The notes under the pieces are model-generated. The model was not told where the DNA came from. It ran no database searches and was given only the letters and a program-made list of their open reading frames with translations. Made by a program: the position numbers and the translations under genes. Source: Bacteroides fragilis (GTDB taxonomy: Bacteria; Bacteroidota; Bacteroidia; Bacteroidales; Bacteroidaceae). Taken from it: DNA of 64,000 nucleotides. The stretch spans positions 1,674,001 through 1,738,000 of the forward strand of contig NZ_CP018937.1 of the NCBI RefSeq assembly GCF_002849695.1, read 5' to 3'. Shown here piece after piece: positions 9,080-17,736 of this stretch; positions within the stretch are counted from its first letter, which is position 1; each line of letters opens with the position of its first letter.

Positions 9080-9490
9080 TTACAAAGGTTTTAACTTCAA
9101 CTCTATTTGTGTAACTGAGCCCGAACGTATGGTACGTCCCGAAGACCATATTTCATAGTTCTCCGTACCACTGCCATATTGAACGGCGAAAGTAAAGAAT
9201 CTGTCTTTACTTGACTCGAACCACTCATCATAAGTAAAAATGAAAGTGGCCACTCCTTTAGAGTTGGTTAATGCATATGCTGTAGGAGTCGTTCGATTAT
9301 CCTTTTTGAACTCTTCATAAGTTTTTTCATCGAACATTTGGACGATTTCGTTAGACAGGGGTTTGTCATCAGCACTGATCACAGTGACTAATACCTGCGT
9401 ATCATTTTTGTTTTCATCATCGCTGCTACAGGATGTAAGCACTAAACTAATGAGGGTGAATAGATAGAAAGTAGTCTTTTGTAAGTTCAT
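9080..9490 (-). CDS. small lipoprotein, Ig-like fold likely
   Basis: The 136-residue product has a lipoprotein signal (LISLVLTSCSSDDEN; lipid cysteine at residue 21) with the acidic stretch after Cys that marks surface-exported Bacteroides lipoproteins. The rest, with motifs such as VLVTVISADDKPLSNEIV and TNSKGVATFIF, resembles a single carboxypeptidase-regulatory/Ig-like beta-sandwich domain. Function unknown. It stands alone between two non-coding gaps. Confidence 0.75.
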   Translation of the reverse strand: MNLQKTTFYLFTLISLVLTSCSSDDENKNDTQVLVTVISADDKPLSNEIVQMFDEKTYEEFKKDNRTTPTAYALTNSKGVATFIFTYDEWFESSKDRFFTFAVQYGSGTENYEIWSSGRTIRSGSVTQIELKLKPL

Positions 9491-9803
9491 AATTTTAGTT
9501 ATTTAGCTATAATAACAAAAATGTGCCGTTGGTTGTTCAACGTATAAGGGGTAGCCATCGGGAACTGCACTTGTTCATGTCGTAAGAAATATGATCTGAA
9601 CATTTAGGAATATTTGATATTAATTTTCATCATCTGATACTTGAAAATGATCGTTCGGCGGTGTCGAACCTGATTGCGGTATGTGTCTGTGATCGTTATT
9701 CTGAGCTGTTTTTATAGTTCCGTAATGATAGGTTGTCTCGGAAATTGTAATAGAAGAAATGAACAGGTCGATTGAATAAGTCTCCTATTTTATCAGTGGC
9801 AGA
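9491..9803. other. intergenic region without a recognised gene
   Basis: The divergent gap between the lipoprotein gene and recR holds no open frame of note, no RNA gene and no clear hairpin. A recR promoter follows at 9804. Confidence 0.4.
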
Positions 9804-9833
9804 TTTGCCATTTATAAAATATGCGTATCTTTG
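9804..9833 (+). promoter_or_regulatory. Bacteroides-type promoter for recR
   Basis: TTTG at 9804-9807 is followed after 18 bases by TATCTTTG at 9826-9833. This fits the primary-sigma (SigABfr) promoter consensus TTTG / TAnnTTTG. The recR ATG is about 120 bases downstream. Confidence 0.7.
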
Positions 9834-9954
9834 TGCTTCATTAAGTATACAATATCTTTATGGGAGAGTTGAAGTGCTTTTATATTAAATCTGTTGCTTC
9901 TATGCGTATTGATATATACTTTATTGAAAATTAAATAGATATACTTGTTTGTAT

Positions 9955-10572
9955 ATGAATCAACAATATCCATCGACGTTACTTGAAAAAGCCGTCGGAG
10001 AATTTTCTAAATTGCCGGGTATCGGACGGAAAACAGCTATGAGACTGGTGCTTCATTTATTGCGTCAGGATACATCTGTGGTAGAAGCTTTCGGAAGCTC
10101 TATTATAACTTTAAAGCATGAGGTGAAATATTGCAAGGTGTGTCATAATATATCTGATACAGAGACTTGTCAGATCTGCGCAAATCCGCAGCGAGATGCT
10201 TCTATGGTTTGTGTCGTAGAGAATATACGGGATGTGATGGCTGTAGAGGCTACTCAGCAATATCGTGGGCTATACCATGTTTTGGGTGGTGTAATTTCAC
10301 CTATGGATGGGGTGGGGCCGGGCGATTTGCAGATAGAAAGCCTGGTGCGTCGGGTAGCCGAAGGCGGAATAAATGAAGTCATTCTTGCTCTCAGCACAAC
10401 TATGGAAGGGGATACTACAAATTTTTATATTTACCGTAAACTTGAGAAAATGGGTGTCAAACTGAGTGTGCTTGCCCGCGGGGTATCTATTGGTGACGAG
10501 TTGGAATACACTGATGAGATAACATTAGGTAGAAGTATCGTGAACCGCACAACGTTTACCGGAACCGTTTAA
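9955..10572 (+). CDS. recR: recombination mediator protein RecR
   Basis: The 205-residue protein contains the helix-hairpin-helix [20 protein letters not shown], the four-cysteine zinc motif [16 protein letters not shown], and the Toprim domain starting at [15 protein letters not shown]. RecR with RecO loads RecA on gapped DNA. I chose the ATG at 9955; the frame can be extended six bases to a TTG at 9949, but the ATG fits the family N-terminus. It leads a rightward cluster with a membrane protein and an acetyltransferase. Confidence 0.96.
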
Positions 10573-10611
10573 AATGGAATTACTGTAATTGATAATCATT
10601 ATATATAATAA

Positions 10612-11061
10612 ATGGAAGAACAAATAAAACGCGTTGTGAAAAGCCAGAAGATACAGTATATTTCTTTTTGGATCATTCCGTTACTGTTGGTACTGCTTGG
10701 AGAAGCTGGTGTGTTGCCTGTTGGAATAAAAGCAGATAATGTAAGGGCCGTTTATGTTTTTGAAACAATCGGTATTTTGATAACCGCTGTCTGTATACCA
10801 CTTTCTCTTAAATTATTCAGTTTTGTTTTGACAAAGAAAATAGATCAACTGACGTTTCCGGTGGCATTGAGCCGCTATATGCTTTGGAGTGCTGTTCGGC
10901 TGGCTTTACTGGAATTTGTAGTGGTGTTTAATCTGGCAGGTTACTACTTTACACTTAGCAGTACAGGTGCGCTATGTGCACTTATAGGCCTGACGGCTTC
11001 CTTTTTCTGTCTTCCGGGAGAGAAAAGATTACGTGCCGAGCTACATATCAACAAAGAATAA
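10612..11061 (+). CDS. four-helix membrane protein of unknown function
   Basis: The 149-residue protein has four hydrophobic segments (about 16-34, 45-68, 88-110 and 116-133) and a charged tail. It lies 39 bases after recR and its stop codon directly abuts the ATG of the next gene, so the three are probably co-transcribed. I do not recognise a named family. Confidence 0.8.
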   Translation: MEEQIKRVVKSQKIQYISFWIIPLLLVLLGEAGVLPVGIKADNVRAVYVFETIGILITAVCIPLSLKLFSFVLTKKIDQLTFPVALSRYMLWSAVRLALLEFVVVFNLAGYYFTLSSTGALCALIGLTASFFCLPGEKRLRAELHINKE

Positions 11062-11601
11062 ATGATGAAACAATCTTTCTTAACCAATGAGCGAATATAC
11101 CTCCGTGCAGTGGAACCGGAGGATTTGGATATCATGTACGAAATGGAAAATGATCCTTCCATGTGGGATATCAGTAGTTTTACAGTTCCGTATTCTCGTT
11201 TTGTGCTGAAACAATACATTGAAGGTTCGCAGAGCGACATGTTTGCTGATAAACAGCTGAGGTTGATGATTATGCGCCGGAATGACAATCGTGCTTTGGG
11301 AACAGTTGATATAACTGATTTTGTGCCCTTGCATTCAAGGGGAGCAGTCGGAATTGCCGTTCATAGGAATTATAGACAGGAGGGGTATGCTGCCGATGCA
11401 TTGAAGCTGCTTTGTGAATATGCTTTTAATTTTTTATTTGTGAAACAATTGTATGCCCATATAGCTATAGATAATGAGGCCAGTTTACGATTGTTTACTT
11501 CTTGTGGATTTACCCAATGTGGGGTATTGAAAGATTGGCTGTTGACACACGAAGGTTATAAAGATGCAGTACTTGTGCAATGTATGAATCCTAAGCGGTA
11601 A
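11062..11601 (+). CDS. GNAT family N-acetyltransferase (SpeG/RimJ-like)
   Basis: This 179-residue GNAT protein starts with FLTNERIYLRAVEPEDLDIMYEMENDP and has the acetyl-CoA binding turn as AVGIAVHRNYRQEGYAADALKLL, followed by the usual IDNEASLRLFTSCGF element. The layout fits the RimJ/RimL/SpeG branch, which acetylates protein N-termini or polyamines. The start codon follows the previous gene's stop without a gap, suggesting translational coupling. It ends two bases from the convergent YqgE gene. Confidence 0.9.
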   Translation: MMKQSFLTNERIYLRAVEPEDLDIMYEMENDPSMWDISSFTVPYSRFVLKQYIEGSQSDMFADKQLRLMIMRRNDNRALGTVDITDFVPLHSRGAVGIAVHRNYRQEGYAADALKLLCEYAFNFLFVKQLYAHIAIDNEASLRLFTSCGFTQCGVLKDWLLTHEGYKDAVLVQCMNPKR

Positions 11602-11603
11602 TT

Positions 11604-12194
11604 TTAGTTTAGAGAAGGAACTTGTGGGAAGCGGGACCAGGTTTCATACTTGCTACCCAATTTCCCTAAAGCTTCTTTCCACATGCCTTTTATATCTTCA
11701 TTCATTAAATAGGTGTTTTCTTCTTTTGAAATAATCCAGGTGTTCTCCTTTATTTCCTGAATTAGTTGTTCGCACTCCCAACCGGAATATCCGAGAAAAA
11801 AGCGTATCTTTCCTTTTACAGGATTTCCTTGTAAAATATATCTTTTGATAGCATCGAAATCTCCATTGAGGTATAATCCATTATTGATTGGAAGGGTTCC
11901 GGGAATTTCGCGTAGAGTATGTAAATAGAATAGGGTATCGGTTCCGATAGGACCACCTTTGTGTAGCGGAATATCTTCTATATATTTAAATTCTTTAATA
12001 ATATCATTGAGCATCAATGGGAGTTGTTTATTTATAATCAATCCCATGCTTCCTTCCTCAGTATGATCAACAAGTAATACTACTGACCTTCCGAAGGTTA
12101 CGTCGTGGAGGAAAGGTTCTGATATCAGAATCTTTCCTCTCGATGGCATTACGTTATTCGATTGGATCTTAAATATGTCGGAATTGATGTTCAT
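11604..12194 (-). CDS. YqgE/AlgH family protein (DUF179)
   Basis: The 196-residue product has the family hallmarks: [37 protein letters not shown] near the start, [15 protein letters not shown] in the middle, and [17 protein letters not shown] later. YqgE folds as an alpha/beta protein; AlgH was linked to alginate regulation in Pseudomonas but its biochemical role is unknown. It shares strand and orientation with the aminotransferase gene upstream. Confidence 0.93.
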   Translation of the reverse strand: MNINSDIFKIQSNNVMPSRGKILISEPFLHDVTFGRSVVLLVDHTEEGSMGLIINKQLPLMLNDIIKEFKYIEDIPLHKGGPIGTDTLFYLHTLREIPGTLPINNGLYLNGDFDAIKRYILQGNPVKGKIRFFLGYSGWECEQLIQEIKENTWIISKEENTYLMNEDIKGMWKEALGKLGSKYETWSRFPQVPSLN

Positions 12195-12265
12195 GCCCCT
12201 AATTTAAAGATTTATTTTACACGAACAAACAATATTCCTCTTTTTTTCGATTTAGTGTGCTCTTT

Positions 12266-13581
12266 TTAAGATATAGGATGGTTCTCGGCAAATAATTTCA
12301 TTCTTTCATCCAACTGAGTATATTGGTGCTCTTTAATGAAAGAAGTGCATGCACGCAATCCCTGTTGATGGCTTCCTGTGGTAACTAAAGAAATTGCACT
12401 CACTCCATAGTACATCAATTCTTTAGCTAACTCTCCACCGGTCATTCCCGGATAGCCAATGGTGAAATAAAAACCGTCGGCAACAGGATCTTCAAGATCT
12501 TTATCGTATACCAAATGGAAGCCGTAGCGTAAGAATATCTCTTTTAACTTACGGGCACGTTCACCATATATCTTCACTTCATTTAGGAAATTGTATTTAC
12601 CTTCATTGGCTGCTTTCAGCATAGCTGCCATAGCGAATTGTGCCGAATGACTGGTTCCTGACGAGAGAGCATACAGTACACGATGGATAAATACAGTACC
12701 AAAAGTGCCGCCTCCGTAGCGTTTGTCGAATCCGGGATAATGGCGATGATATAATTTATCAGAGATACAGCTGACACCGATACGTTGTCCTGCATAACTG
12801 AATGCTTTAGAACCGGATATAAGTAGAATATAGTTGTCTGTGTAGTGTGCTACCGAAGGTTGGTAAGGTGCGTGATATGGATTGCTTAGATCTTGACGGA
12901 AGTCCATAGCAAAATATGCCAGGTCTTCAAGGATAATCACATCGTATTGGGTCGCTAATTCACCGATAATCTTCAGCTCTTCATCTTTCAAACAAATCCA
13001 GCTTGGATTATTGGGATTCGAATATATGATAGCTGAAATATTTCCTTTTTTCAGATAGCTTTCAAGTTTCTCTTTTAATTTGTCTCCTCGGTAGTCGTAA
13101 ACATCAAATGTTTCGTATTTCTGCCCCATAACAACTAATTGTTGTTTTTGTACCGGAAAACCGGGATCTATGAATAAAATTGTATCTTTCTTTTCGTCGC
13201 ATTGACTGCAAGTCAGGAAAGATGCGAAAGTACCCTGCATAGATCCTGTGACAGGTACACAACCTTCCGGTTTGAGATCTATATTGATAAATGCTTTTAT
13301 GAATTTTGATGCTTCCAGTTTTAGTTCCGGCAATCCATTAATATCAGGATATAAACTTGCTATTCCGTTTTGCAGTGCTTCTATTTCGGCCTTCACTCCT
13401 ACAGAAGAGGGGGAAGACCTGGTACTCCCATTTCCATTTTTATAAATTCAACTCCGGATGTTGCTTCTGCTTTCGCTGCTATGGCTTTTACTTCACGGAT
13501 GGTTGCTTTTGAAAAGTCGGCTATTTGAAATTCTTCGATAGTTTCATCAATAAGATGCCGTTTGATAGGTGTATCTTTCAT
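12266..13581 (-). pseudogene. class I/II aminotransferase, split by a 1-nt frameshift
   Basis: Two adjacent leftward frames form one PLP-dependent aminotransferase. The upstream piece (13399-13581) encodes about 60 residues ending GVPGLPPLL-stop; the downstream piece (12266-13396) continues VKAEIEALQNGIASLYPDI with the PLP lysine in LLISGSKAFSYAGQRIG and the SNPNNPSW motif. On the coding strand the junction reads CTTCCCCCTCTTCTG. One more C (six instead of five) would give LPPSSVGVKAEIE and a continuous protein of about 440 residues. The break is therefore a one-base deletion in a C tract, either real or a sequencing error. A GTG at 13396 could restart translation, but that product would lack the N-terminal arm. 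Confidence 0.85.
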
Positions 13582-13681
13582 GTTTCTTTTTATTGCTTTA
13601 TAATTTGTGTCACAAAGATAGGTATAATCTACTTATAATCAACAAATGAATAAGAAAGATGAAAAAAAATCTTTCTTAGCT

Positions 13682-13712
13682 ATTGCAGATATAAAATAAA
13701 TATCTACCTTTG
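13682..13712 (+). promoter_or_regulatory. promoter of tRNA-Asp
   Basis: ATTG at 13682-13685 and TACCTTTG at 13705-13712 match the Bacteroides -33/-7 elements, with 19 bases between them. The tRNA starts 42 bases after the -7 box. Confidence 0.65.
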
Positions 13713-13754
13713 CAACCGCAATCGAGAGAGATAGCGATTAAGAAATGAAATACT

Positions 13755-13828
13755 GGTGCGTTAGTTCAGTTGGTTAGAATACATGCCTGTCACGCATGGG
13801 GTCACGGGTTCGAGTCCCGTACGCACCG
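13755..13828 (+). tRNA. tRNA-Asp (GTC)
   Basis: The acceptor stem GGTGCGT pairs with ACGCACC (13821-13827). The anticodon stem CATGC/GCATG encloses loop CTGTCAC with anticodon GTC, and the T loop GGGTTCGAGTCCC is present. The 3' terminal CCA is not fully encoded and must be added. The tRNA sits beside a decayed, island-like region. Confidence 0.95.
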
Positions 13829-14278
13829 CAAAGGAGAATTGAGAACAAATATTTAGCACTGATATTCAATATATTAGTGCTTTTTTATGTTCTTACCTTT
13901 GCTACACTTTTAAAAATGGTGTGCATAATATGCGACCGATTATTAGTAACCCGTGCGACCAATCCATGCGTAACATTCATGTATTTTAACTAACTGAACT
14001 AATGAATGTTATATATTGATTACTTTTTAAATTTTGTACCTTCCGTCTTATATGAATACGTTTTTCTATCTTAAGTCCATCATTTATCATGTAAAGTGAT
14101 TTTGTAAAAGGATGAGATCCTTATGTCATATAAGCAAAAAAGACTGTATGGAGTTTTGTTCAGAACAGTCTTGCAATTCAATGCATTCTTTGTCTTGTTT
14201 TGGTATTATTGGTGTCCCATTCCACTTCAGTTTGTTGACTAATCCTTTCTTTTGAGTAACATGCCAAGACACAGCTAT
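13829..14278. other. non-coding region downstream of tRNA-Asp
   Basis: This AT-rich stretch carries no convincing gene. It includes a perfect small hairpin AAGGAT-GAG-ATCCTT (14108-14122) and a second hairpin with arms AAGACTGT (14140-14147) and ACAGTCTT (14165-14172). I did not find a second copy of the tRNA 3' end, so no attachment-site pair can be claimed. Confidence 0.5.
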
Positions 14279-14686
14279 CTATCTTCTACCTTTTCCTTTG
14301 TTTAGTCCTCCCATAGGAGTGGAGATAAGGACAGCTTTTAATGGTTTTACCATATAAACTTTACGTTCATAAATTCCCATGTGTTTCTTTCCTTTAAAAC
14401 GGTTCTTCTCCAAATTTGGTGGTAAATTCTTTATTTCTTTATTTTCAAGTTGATAATTGTCCTTTTTGCTTGCTTTAATAAGAAAAAACAGACACCGGCT
14501 GAATAAGATAACTCAAGTTTCGGAAGTGAATTTGCGCCGTCTGAACCGGTATCTTCATCCTTATCCCTTTCTTCAATTAACATTGTTAATGCCTTTTGCA
14601 GTTTGTCAGGTTCTTATGCGCAAATAATAAGGCTTTTGCATTTAAAGAACTTGTTATTCACATCCAAAGAACAAGTTTTAACTCTG
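14279..14686 (-). pseudogene. decayed gene remnant, family unknown
   Basis: Read leftward, the sequence encodes TCSLDVNNKFFKCKSLIICA, an in-frame stop, EPDKLQKALTMLIEERDKDE and LELSYSAGVCFFLL. After a frameshift near 14476 it continues QLENKEIKNLPPNLEKNRFK and KVYMVKPLKAVLISTPMGG and ends at a TAG (14279-14281). The coherent residues on both sides of the stop and frameshift show a former gene of about 130 codons. A second, separately decayed copy occurs at 61422-61607. A TTTTAACACAGAGTTAAA palindrome lies at its start in both places. I cannot name the family. Confidence 0.6.
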
Positions 14687-14874
14687 TGTTAAAACAAAGC
14701 TTTTGAAGATAGAAATTTTACTTTTTAAAGATATTGATTTTCAGATGGTTTATTCTAAAATTCGCTTCTTCACCTCATGGATGGACTCTTCGGGGGAAAG
14801 CCGGGATACTTGCTTTTTTGTCAACTATAAACGAGGGCTTACACTTTCCTTACCACCAAATTTGAAGAAGAACC
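14401..14874. repeat. inverted duplication of a 25-bp coding fragment
   Basis: The 25 bases at 14401-14425 recur in inverted orientation at 14850-14874 with one mismatch (core CAAATTTGGTGGTAA), and similarity continues into a nearby TTTAAA block. Both copies encode LPPNLxKN, leftward in the first and rightward in the second. It therefore looks like a rearranged duplicate of part of the remnant gene rather than a regulatory repeat. Confidence 0.65.
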
Positions 14875-15348
14875 TTTAAAACTGTTATTCTGTATTTTGC
14901 ATTGTGCTTTGAATGATAAATAATTGGAAATTATTTCTTTAAAGTAAGATCTATTGATAAATAAATCTCTTATTTCCAACTTGGAAGTGAATGAACATGA
15001 ATTTGTGTACGGATTTTTTGTTTTAATGAGTTCTAATATATCGTTTATTTTTACATTATATGCTTTGGCAATGTCTCCGATAGTCATTCCAGCTATATTC
15101 TTGAATTTCTTTCGGCTATAGGAATCGTTTGGGTTGGGAACTAAAAAATTCTTTTGGCGTATTAGTTCCTTTTCCTCTTGGCATACTGCTTCCTTTTTCT
15201 TTTGCGTGACCTGTTTAATTTTCCTTAGTTCAGTCAGTTGTTCAAGGAAATAGAGTTGTATCTTATATTTATTAATCATATTCATGATTCTTAATTGGAG
15301 AACTTTATTGTTTAGTAGATTTTCTTCCAAAAGTTCTTTGATTATCAA
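14839..15348 (-). CDS. hypothetical protein with HTH-like segment
   Basis: The 169-residue product has a basic, coiled-coil-like N-terminal half (NKYKIQLYFLEQLTELRKIK...QEEKELIRQ) and a central MTIGDIAKAYNVKINDILELI segment that resembles a helix-turn-helix or LysM-type motif. The last residues (SSSNLVVRKV) are encoded by the inverted-duplication arm, so the 3' end may have been created by rearrangement. The AT-rich composition fits the scar-like surroundings. Function unknown; a genuine but possibly truncated gene. Confidence 0.5.
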   Translation of the reverse strand: MIIKELLEENLLNNKVLQLRIMNMINKYKIQLYFLEQLTELRKIKQVTQKKKEAVCQEEKELIRQKNFLVPNPNDSYSRKKFKNIAGMTIGDIAKAYNVKINDILELIKTKNPYTNSCSFTSKLEIRDLFINRSYFKEIISNYLSFKAQCKIQNNSFKGSSSNLVVRKV

Positions 15349-15526
15349 ATCTATTTTTCTATGGTATTAACTGGTATATAATGGGTTAGCTCCATGGATG
15401 TATGTCTTTAAGGTTTCAGACAAATTTAATTATAATTTGGGTAATATGATTAGGATTGAATAAAAAAGATGAGGAATCTTTCACTTTCCTACAAAGGAAC
15501 ACATAACCCATACCATAAATCTTTTT

Positions 15527-15763
15527 ATGAAAAGACTTCCTCTGGTGATAGACAATATGCCAAAAGAAGAACAAAAAACAATATCATTCTTCATTGGTAG
15601 AAACTTGGCAGAATCAGAAGTCCCTCTTCTGCTAATTACCCGGAAAGAGATTGAGTATGGGGTAAATATTGTTTCTGCTGCATTTGCAAACGAGAAAAAT
15701 CAAGAACCAAGACTTTCCTCTGTTAAAATGTTTTCTACTTTTGTTGGAAGGGGACTTCTCTGA
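15527..15763 (+). CDS. small hypothetical protein, doubtful
   Basis: A 78-residue open frame (MKRLPLVIDNMPKEEQKTIS...) in an AT-rich gap between remnants and the sigma factor gene. The sequence is plausible but matches nothing I know, and the frame just before it (KDEESFTFLQRN) looks like another gene scrap. It may be the end of a decayed gene. Confidence 0.3.
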   Translation: MKRLPLVIDNMPKEEQKTISFFIGRNLAESEVPLLLITRKEIEYGVNIVSAAFANEKNQEPRLSSVKMFSTFVGRGLL

Positions 15764-15822
15764 TAGTAATTTTTTACTCTAAGAATTCTTTTTCAGCAAC
15801 TGAGGAAAAACTAATTCAATAG

Positions 15823-16401
15823 CTAACGGATGATTGTCAATACACAAACGAGGGTGGTGATTAGTAAATCTGCAAGATCCTCACGAAGCAGCTTTGTTGC
15901 CTGTTGTATGCGGTAAGCAATGGTTTTTATTGAAACTCCGGAAATCTCAGCAATTTCTTTATAACTCTTTTTGGTAAAACGATGCATAAGAAAAGCCTCC
16001 CGATAAGAAGTTGGTAACCCATCTATGGCCTCTTTTATTCGTCTGGAAAGCTCTTGAAATTGAAATGCTTCTACACCATGTATTAGCTTTTCCATTTCTT
16101 CATAAAATATGGTATCAGCTTGATTTTTCAAATTTTTCTGCTTAATGCAGTTGAGTGACCTGTGATATACCGATTTGAGTAAATATCGACCTAATGAAGT
16201 TTCAACCTGGAGTGTCTGGCGATGTTCCCACAACCACAAAATTGCGTCTCCGGCTATTTCTTTTGACTCTTCATTATCTACAAACCTATTCCCATATGCG
16301 CAAAGAATTGGGTAGTATTTTTTAAATATACTATCGAAAGCTATTACTTCTCCTTTTCTCAGGGCAATTAATAAATATGCATCTTCATTGCTGTGTTCCA
16401 T
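15823..16401 (-). CDS. ECF-type RNA polymerase sigma factor
   Basis: The 192-residue protein has sigma-70 region 2 (FDSIFKKYYPILCAYGNRFV... EIAGDAILWLWEHR) and region 4 (IDGLPTSYREAFLMHRFTKKSYKEIAEISGVSIKTIAYRIQQA). It is divergent from a FecR-type anti-sigma gene, the standard layout of Bacteroides PUL switches. It is predicted to direct RNA polymerase to the susC promoter once released by the anti-sigma. The tail is longer and more hydrophobic (LLITTLVCVLTIIR) than in many ECF factors, which is slightly unusual. Confidence 0.93.
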   Translation of the reverse strand: MEHSNEDAYLLIALRKGEVIAFDSIFKKYYPILCAYGNRFVDNEESKEIAGDAILWLWEHRQTLQVETSLGRYLLKSVYHRSLNCIKQKNLKNQADTIFYEEMEKLIHGVEAFQFQELSRRIKEAIDGLPTSYREAFLMHRFTKKSYKEIAEISGVSIKTIAYRIQQATKLLREDLADLLITTLVCVLTIIR

Positions 16402-16495
16402 GTCTGCAATGATAATGCTTGTATTTTAAATATATACAATCACTGTTGTTAATTATAAAGTTTATTAATATTAAGTAATGTTAATTATGAAAATG

Positions 16496-16536
16496 AGTTT
16501 AGTATTTTTTATTTCCCGGTTGTCTCTTTAATAAAT
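16496..16536 (+). promoter_or_regulatory. possible ECF-dependent promoter for fecR
   Basis: A T-rich block (TATTTTTTATTTCCCGG) is followed by TTGTCTCTTTAA a few bases before the anti-sigma ATG. This resembles the T-rich -35 and GTCTC-type -10 elements seen ahead of other Bacteroides anti-sigma/susC operons. I state it as a resemblance only. Confidence 0.4.
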
Positions 16537-16541
16537 TTATC

Positions 16542-17564
16542 ATGGAAATGGATTATTCGAATATAGAAGACTTGCTCATTAGCTATTATGATGGTAAAGC
16601 GACAGCAGATGAAGTACGGGAAATAGAAGCCTGGATCAAGTCGTCAGATGGAAATAAAAAGAAGGCTATTGACATTTATACTCTTCTTCTTATGACCGAC
16701 GCACAGCAAGTCGCTGAAAATATAGATTTGAATGAAGAGTTAACCAAAGTGAAAGGGCATATGCAGGGAAGCAAGTATCATATTCCCTGGTGGAGTTGGA
16801 TGCAGCGCGTAGCCGTGTTTTTACTTATACCGATGACAATTACTATTTTTATTTTGCTCTATCAATCGGGATCTGCTGCGCCTGTCCGTACCCAATTATA
16901 CGAAATCCGTACACAGCCTGGGATGATTACCTCATTTAGATTACCGGACAGTACTTTGGTATATTTGAATTCTGGTTCAGTTTTGAAGTATCCTTCAGCT
17001 TTTACTGGTGATATTCGTGAAGTAAGCTTGGATGGTGAAGCTTATTTTGATGTGACTAAGGATTCCACTCGCAAATTCATTGTTTCAACGCTTCAAAATT
17101 CTAAAGTGGAGGTTTTGGGTACACGTTTTAATCTGGAAGCATTCGGCAATATGGATGAAGTCACTACAACGTTGATAGAAGGTAAAGTAGAATTTATATA
17201 TCAGCAGGCAGGTACTAAACGTAAAGTGACAATGAAGCCGGGACAGAAAACCATTTATAACAAAAAGAACGAAGAAATTTTATTAAAGAGTACGAATGGA
17301 GAATCGGAATTGTCGTGGAAAGATATGAAAATGATATTTGACCGGACTCCTATGAGGGATGCATTACGCATGCTGGGGAAACGTTATAATGTAGACTTTA
17401 TAGTAAATACTTCTAAGTATGACAAATATACATTCACCGGTATGTTTACAGATCAATATGTAGACGAAATCTTGGAAAACTTTAAAATTTCATCATGCAT
17501 TCGTTGGCGGGTCATTAAGGCAAAAGATAACGATCAGAAGAAGCGGGTTATAGAGATATATTAG
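16542..17564 (+). CDS. FecR-type anti-sigma factor
   Basis: The 340-residue protein has a cytoplasmic N-terminal anti-sigma region (1-80), one membrane helix (about 89-107), then the periplasmic FecR domain (RTQPGMITSFRLPDSTLVYLNSGS, KFIVSTLQNSKVEVLGTRFN) and a C-terminal DUF4974 domain (FDRTPMRDALRMLGKRYNVDF). It would hold the divergent ECF sigma factor inactive and receive the signal from the STN domain of the SusC protein encoded 172 bases downstream. Confidence 0.94.
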   Translation: MEMDYSNIEDLLISYYDGKATADEVREIEAWIKSSDGNKKKAIDIYTLLLMTDAQQVAENIDLNEELTKVKGHMQGSKYHIPWWSWMQRVAVFLLIPMTITIFILLYQSGSAAPVRTQLYEIRTQPGMITSFRLPDSTLVYLNSGSVLKYPSAFTGDIREVSLDGEAYFDVTKDSTRKFIVSTLQNSKVEVLGTRFNLEAFGNMDEVTTTLIEGKVEFIYQQAGTKRKVTMKPGQKTIYNKKNEEILLKSTNGESELSWKDMKMIFDRTPMRDALRMLGKRYNVDFIVNTSKYDKYTFTGMFTDQYVDEILENFKISSCIRWRVIKAKDNDQKKRVIEIY

Positions 17565-17632
17565 AAAGAACCCTTATGTTTAACTAAATTTGATACTATT
17601 ATGAAACATTACAAGCCTCCTTAATTAAAAAG

Positions 17633-17669
17633 ACATACAGGCATGATGCGCCAACATCTGCCTGTATGT
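17633..17669 (+). promoter_or_regulatory. leader hairpin upstream of susC
   Basis: The arms ACATACAGGC (17633-17642) and GCCTGTATGT (17660-17669) form a perfect 10-bp stem with a 17-base loop. It lies between fecR and susC and has no T tract behind it, so it may tune read-through or mRNA stability. A GTG that could begin the susC frame (17668) is inside the stem, an argument for the later ATG. Confidence 0.55.
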
Positions 17670-17736
17670 GAAAGCCTTTAAACTGTTTGCGCGCAAACAG
17701 AATAAATTATTTCTTAACTTTAATTCATGCAAAGAT

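Noticed and set aside
13755..13830. tRNA-Asp 3' end as an attachment site of an island
   Set aside because: A second copy of the tRNA 3' end was not seen in the region up to the sigma factor gene, so no att pair can be shown.
13796..13993. 65-codon rightward open frame after tRNA-Asp
   Set aside because: Its first third overlaps the tRNA gene and the rest encodes low-complexity residues; no start signal or family.
17668..17736. GTG start extending the first susC upstream
   Set aside because: The GTG lies inside a perfect hairpin arm and the added residues are not part of the usual SusC N-terminus; the ATG at 17737 is preferred.
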